A DNA stretch of 64,000 nucleotides from Euschistus heros. Its lineage: Eukaryota > Arthropoda > Insecta > Hemiptera > Pentatomidae. Positions 59,814 through 64,000 of the stretch are shown in pieces; within the stretch, counting starts at the first letter, position 1, and each line of letters opens with the position of its first letter. The notes beneath the pieces are model-generated. The model made no database searches. It worked only from the letters and a program-made list of their open reading frames with translations, and was not told the origin of the DNA. The stretch covers positions 1 through 64,000 of the forward strand of contig RCWM02001172.1 in NCBI GenBank assembly GCA_003667255.2, in the 5' to 3' direction. Both the position numbers and the translations under genes were made by a program.

Positions 59814-60333
59814 CATTTCAATATTATTTCAATAGTATTTATTTATTGTCTTCTTGGCCTTTAGATATTGCCTTTACGTTATTGTATTTACTCTTATATA
59901 TTTATTCTTTTCATACATTTGTTTTTTGTACTCTCTACGATTTAGTCATACCTTTTTGTTTGTTTTCTACTTCTAGCCCTGATGAAGGTTTGCAATGCAA
60001 GTTGAAACGTTGGCATTACAAATTAAAACATATATTATTATTGCTGTGTATCTTTTATACCCTAACAATCTACTTCTCTAAATACTTAACAGTCAACTAT
60101 ACCTTATCAATAAAAGTTTCTAAGATCTTCACTTATGAGAACGGGCGAAGCCACGACGGGTGGGTGGAGAAGGGGAGATGCTAATATAAATATAAAATTC
60201 AAGAAATGGAAGAATTCAAGAAAGAATAAAATGATTGATAAAAAAACAATCCATATAAAATAAAAGTTCTGGTTATTTTTGTATATTCATTTTTACAAAA
60301 CAAGTTTGACCAAAAATTCAAATATTCTTACTA

Positions 60334-60688
<355 letters not shown>

Positions 60689-60845
60689 TCATCATTTTTT
60701 TTAAGTTATAGAACCAATCTTGACATTTGTACTTTTTTTTTTTATTTCACAGAAGTGACTGGTCACTCAAAATTCTTTCAAAGCCGCTGGGCAGAGTTCC
60801 TTGAAAATTGTCTATAATAAGATCCAGTAATGCCCCATGACTCAT

Positions 60846-61456
60846 GAAATGACTCTTTTTGAGACTGCGGCTTCGATCCAGGGGTGGTCTCAAGAGACCC
60901 AGGCTTCAACGTTGTGTCTGGCTTTGCGTGGAGGCGCCATGGGAGTACTCCAGCGGATGCCTATTTTGGAGTGGTCCAACTACGGGGAGCAGGTGAGAAG
61001 ACTAGAGATGTGATTCGGCCACCGCTACATGGACCAGCTATACCGCTCACAACTAAGAAACCGGATCCAGAAGAACACTGAGACGCTACAGGAATTTGCA
61101 GCTGATGTCGCCCGGCTTGTGAGAAATGCCTCCCCATCGGTCACCGACCATGTCTACGAGAGCCTGGCAGTAGACAAATTTCTGGACGGACTTCGGGAAC
61201 CGGAGACACAACAAGCTGTGAAACTCGCCAGGCCAAAAACTTTGGGCGATACTCTATCTCAGGCCATGGAGTTTGAGGCCTTCAGGCAGACAGTAAGGGG
61301 CCATGCACGAGTACGCGCAGTGGAAACAGAGCCTGTTGTCCCCAACATGGAAGACATAATAAAAAGAGTCTTGGAGGCCCTCAGAGCTCGTAAGAAGAAG
61401 ACTCGCTGTTGGAGCTGCGGCCAACTGGGACACCCTAGAAGCAAAGTGTCGTTCCA
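60846..61456 (+). pseudogene. Gag capsid and zinc-knuckle region, element A
   Basis: Typical Ty3/gypsy Gag in one frame: GWSQETQASTLCLALRG, then an in-frame TGA at 61011, then FGHRYMDQLYRSQLRNR, LQEFAADVARLVRNA, KFLDGLREPETQQAVKLARP and FEAFRQTV. It ends in a CCHC-type knuckle, CWSCGQLGH. The fourth Cys follows only in another frame (61445-61465) because of a shift after the His. Gag packages the RNA. The N-terminal part is separated by the 1.7-kb insert. Confidence 0.9.
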
Positions 61457-61462
61457 ATAAAA

Positions 61463-62422
61463 GTGAAAACCTCACGAAAACTAAGGAGGGTTCGTGAGAA
61501 GGGGCAACTGCCGACCCGTAATGTGAAAGGCCCCAGGAAAACCATCAAAGTGGCATCAATCGGAAGCACGACGAACAGTTTCTATGTGGATGGAAGGGTA
61601 AACGGGCAGCTGCGAAGCCTTCTACTGGACAGCGGCGCAAAGATGACAATCCTGAGCCCAAAGACGATTCCCACTGAGAAGATCTCACCAACTACTTGGG
61701 CACTACGAACAGCCACAGGACAGCTAGCCCAGGTCTACGGGGAGACAGTTGCCACCTTCCTCATTGGAGGTCCATTTCTGAAGCACCGTGCTCCTATGGT
61801 CCAAGTAGATGAAGAAGTTATATGGGGCACGGACTTGATGATTAAATACGGGCTCAAACTGAATATGGCGAGGGGTGTGGTAACATTAAGAGATGAAGAG
61901 ATCATCCTCCGACGGGACAAGGATCTGTCTTCACGAGTGTTCTTACTAGAGGACACCATTTTACCCGCAAGGAGCCAAGTAGTGAGGCAAGGGACGTTTG
62001 AAGATCAACTACCAGAGGGTGAATGTGTGGTACTAGAACCCGGAAGGCACGAAGAAAAGGAGCTCGGACGAGGCGTGCTTGTTGCCAGGTCTCTAGTTAA
62101 GGTCGAACGTACCACTCCAGTTCGTTTGATGAACAGTTTTCCGGTAGTACTGAAGAAAGAAGCACTGATCGAGGAATGTACAACCGCTACCTCAGTCTTA
62201 CGACAGCTGCAACGGCATTCTACTAATCGACGAGAACTTTCAGAAGAATTATCCAGATTTGTGGAGGAATCATGCCATGATCTTTCACCTGAACAGACCC
62301 GTTGGCAGGATGTTATCAGCTCAAGACCTCGGGGTAGAACAAACATCGTCCAGCACAAGATTGACACCGGAGATACGAAGCCCATCCGACAGGTTCCGAG
62401 GAGGCTGCCATTAGGCATATGA
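61463..62422 (+). pseudogene. Protease and Pol N-terminus, element A
   Basis: 319 codons open. The retropepsin active site is LLLDSGAKMTIL (Asp codon 61628-61630). The C-terminal hydrophobic motif region is WGTDLMIKYGLKLN near 61820-61860. A linker of about 180 residues then leads to RT, including EDTILPARSQVV and ELSRFVEESCHDLS. The first codon is GTG. No ATG starts it, so it was probably reached by frameshift from Gag. It ends at a stop just before the RT start. This is the best-preserved frame of element A. Confidence 0.88.
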
Positions 62423-62472
62423 AAGAACGCAGAGAGGATTATTAAAGAGATGGCGCCTGATGGCGTCATTGA

Positions 62473-62587
62473 CAGCAGTAAAAGGCATTTACCTTTCTAC
62501 CTTTCTACCTCTTTGCATCTAACGATGTAAAGATCACTTACAATGTTTTTCTTTATAGATAAGGGCTATGAAGGGGAAACAAAAAGT
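62473..62587. mobile_element. 115-bp insertion with 8-bp target repeat
   Basis: Direct repeats GTCATTGA at 62465-62472 and 62588-62595 flank it. The minus-strand copy of the element (about 35975-35990) is uninterrupted at this point. An 8-bp duplication fits a hAT-type MITE, but I see no convincing inverted ends. Confidence 0.65.
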
Positions 62588-63376
62588 GTCATTGAGTTTT
62601 CGAGTAGTCTCTGGATGTCTCCTGTTGTACTGGTGAAGAAGAAAGGCTGCAGATTCTGCGTCAACTACCGTCTTCTTAACAAGGTCACCAAGAAGGACAG
62701 TTATCCGCTTCCAAGAATCGACGATACGCTGAACACCCTGGAGGGCTGTAAGTTGTTCTCTACCTTGGACCTCTGCAGTGGATATTGGGAGGTTGGAATG
62801 ACCCCTGAGGATAAGGAGAAGACAGCATTCTCGGTCGGCACGGGACTCCTGCAACGTTTGAGAGGCTGATGGAAAGTGTGATAAGAGGTCTTTCATGGGA
62901 AACGTGCCTAATATACCTAGACGATAGATATCATTGTGCTAGGAAATTCCTTCAACCACCATCTGAAGAATCTCGAGAAGGTCTCTGAACCTTCAGCTAA
63001 TTTGAAGCTGAATCCGAAGAAGTGCAACCTCTTCCGGAGTCAATTGAACTACCTGGGGCACTTAGTGTCTGACAAAGGAGTCGCTGTAGACCCGGAGAAG
63101 ATTACATCTATCACCGACTGGCCAGTACCTGGAGACAAGAACAAAGTTAGGAGTTTCCTGGGGCTCTGTACCTACTACAGGAGGTAGGTGAAAGGGGTTG
63201 CTAGCATTACAAAACCAAGCTACCGTAACCAAGCTACCGAGGAAAAATGCACTTTCCATTGGGACCTCGAGTGCCAAACGTCCTTCGAGGAGCTGAAAAA
63301 CAGACTAAGTAGTGCTCCTATCCTAAGCTATCCAGGCACCGAACGCAAGTCCATACTCGACACGGACCCAGAGTAA
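62588..63376 (+). pseudogene. Reverse transcriptase of element A, plus copy
   Basis: Pieces: 62588-62869 (WMSPVVLVKKKG, YRLLNKVTKKDSYPLPRIDD, FSTLDLCSGYWEVGM), a frameshift near 62860, the YLDD box at about 62907-62918 followed by a 2-base disruption, 62936-63187 (NYLGHLVSDKGVAVDPEKI, RSFLGLCTYYRR) with an in-frame TAG, and 63188-63376, which enters RNase H (APILSYPGTERKSILDTDPE) and stops. The rest of RNase H and all integrase are deleted: the next recognisable element sequence is the 3' untranslated phrase GGGGCAGAGCACTTTTAAG. Confidence 0.9.
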
Positions 63377-63393
63377 CTCCGCTATTGGAATGC

Positions 63394-63421
63394 GCTGGGG
63401 CAGAGCACTTTTAAGGAGAGG
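63394..63421 (+). other. Element A 3' untranslated piece
   Basis: GGGGCAGAGCACTTTTAAGG and AGAGGGCAG match the complement of 33454-33482, the polypurine-tract region of the other copy. It is followed not by the LTR but by unrelated sequence for about 175 bp. Confidence 0.75.
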
Positions 63422-63478
63422 GCAGCGTTCCTCCGCGGGCTGAGCTGCCAATTAACGGATTTGGAAGACCCAAACGAT

Positions 63479-63593
63479 GACAGATGCCTTTCAACGCACG
63501 AAAAGCGATCTTGGCCAAGGAACTCTTCTCGCACAACCTAGACAAGGTTTACCGCTTACGGTTACAACAGACGCTTCTGATACAGCAAAAATA
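63479..63593 (+). pseudogene. RNase H fragment of a CsRn1-type element
   Basis: One frame reads DAFQRTKSDLGQGTLLAQP, then GLPLTVTTDASDTA. This is the RT-RNase H junction with the first catalytic Asp as found in CsRn1-clade Pol, not in element A. It lies between element A's polypurine-like tract and its LTR, so it is a captured or inserted fragment. It could come from the same relic family as 53820-55866, which lacks this region. Confidence 0.7.
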
Positions 63594-63597
63594 TATT

Positions 63598-64000
63598 GTT
63601 ACAATCAGGGGAGGTTGGCGGGGTGGGGGTAAACCCCCCAGGGCCCGGGTGAGCAGGTATCCGAAAAGGCCGGCGACTGACCTGGAAGGTGCACGGCGGG
63701 CGTCCTCGAAGGGTCTAGTCTTGTACCTGGCCAGAACAGTCTAAAAAGGACTGATGTAGGTTAAAATAGGGCAGCCTCTAGCTTAGTGAGCCAGTATCCG
63801 TGTCAGTGATCAAGTATCGATCAGTCAGTCAAGTGTCAGTTCAGCCAGTGAAAGTAGTAACAGTCTCTGTGTGTCAGTGTAATAGATTCTTATGTATAAT
63901 TGTGCCACCTAGTATTAAGATATTAAAGATAAGTATTGTATAGTATATATATTAGTGTAATTAGATATGAGTTAGACCTAAGTAAAATTGTTATTAGATT
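63598..64000 (+). repeat. 3' LTR of element A plus copy, cut by the window end
   Basis: It starts TGTTACAATCAGGGGAGGTT and runs, with indels, parallel to the complement of 33453-32949: GGCCCGGGTGAGCAGG, AAAGGCCGGC, GTGAGCCAGTATCC, GTCAGTGATCAAGTAT, then GTGTAATTAGATATGAGTTA. About 100 bp should lie beyond the window. No target duplication can be checked. Confidence 0.92.

Noticed and set aside
59777..60184. 135-codon plus-strand frame
   Set aside because: Hydrophobic low-complexity reading of AT-rich repeat sequence. It overlaps the palindrome and the CTGATGA repeat tail, and no domain is seen.

Overview
This is an AT-rich eukaryotic repeat landscape. I see no single-copy host gene, no tRNA or rRNA gene and no CRISPR array. 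The mobile elements (an env-bearing Ty3/gypsy errantivirus, a second env-bearing relic, piggyBac, a ZMYM/TTF-type hAT, a CsRn1-clade element and a PIF/Harbinger-like element) suggest an arthropod, most likely an insect. I cannot name the species. The setting looks like heterochromatin or a TE graveyard.

Layout. 1-25691 is one large satellite array of monomers about 120-130 bp long. Each monomer has a C-tract, a conserved box containing AACATGTT, and an AT-rich segment. The array has several higher-order periods: about 1.74 kb (1-4900), about 4.7 kb (6.2-16.1 kb), 401 bp (16.1-17.8 kb) and about 1.25 kb (20.9-23.4 kb). A 4.6-kb block at 16114-20742 is inverted. A fold-back element sits at 24195-24471. 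25692-30239 is a decayed hAT element inserted in the satellite, which continues to about 31515. 31530-32554 (minus) is a broken retroelement-like ORF.

32949-38070 is a rearranged Ty3/gypsy element on the minus strand (family A: tRNA-Leu-type primer site, Gag beginning with a SAP-like domain). Its protease segment is flipped and a diverged satellite lies inside it. Its 5' LTR is cut off at a piggyBac transposase relic (38074-38986). 39463-46582 is a nearly full-length errantivirus with LTRs, Lys-type primer site, gag, pol, env and a TATA target duplication; every gene is frameshifted. 46590-53335 is a much older env-bearing relative. About 53820-55866 is a CsRn1-clade relic with a tRNA-Trp primer site.

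55867-64000 is a second copy of family A on the plus strand, running off the window. Its 5' LTR is split by a 2.83-kb Harbinger-like insertion (55891-58717) with TTA duplications. That insertion carries 1.1 kb of the same satellite family that fills the first 25 kb. The element also contains a 1.7-kb insert with a palindrome and a 351-bp GA tract, plus a deletion of most of RNase H and all of integrase.

How it fits together: the coding sequences are almost all retrotransposon or transposase pseudogenes. The unifying signal is the satellite, found in four places and two contexts, long arrays and the inside of a terminal-inverted-repeat element. This suggests, but does not prove, that a DNA transposon spread or seeded it. 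Statements of homology rest on recognising motifs by eye; no search was run.
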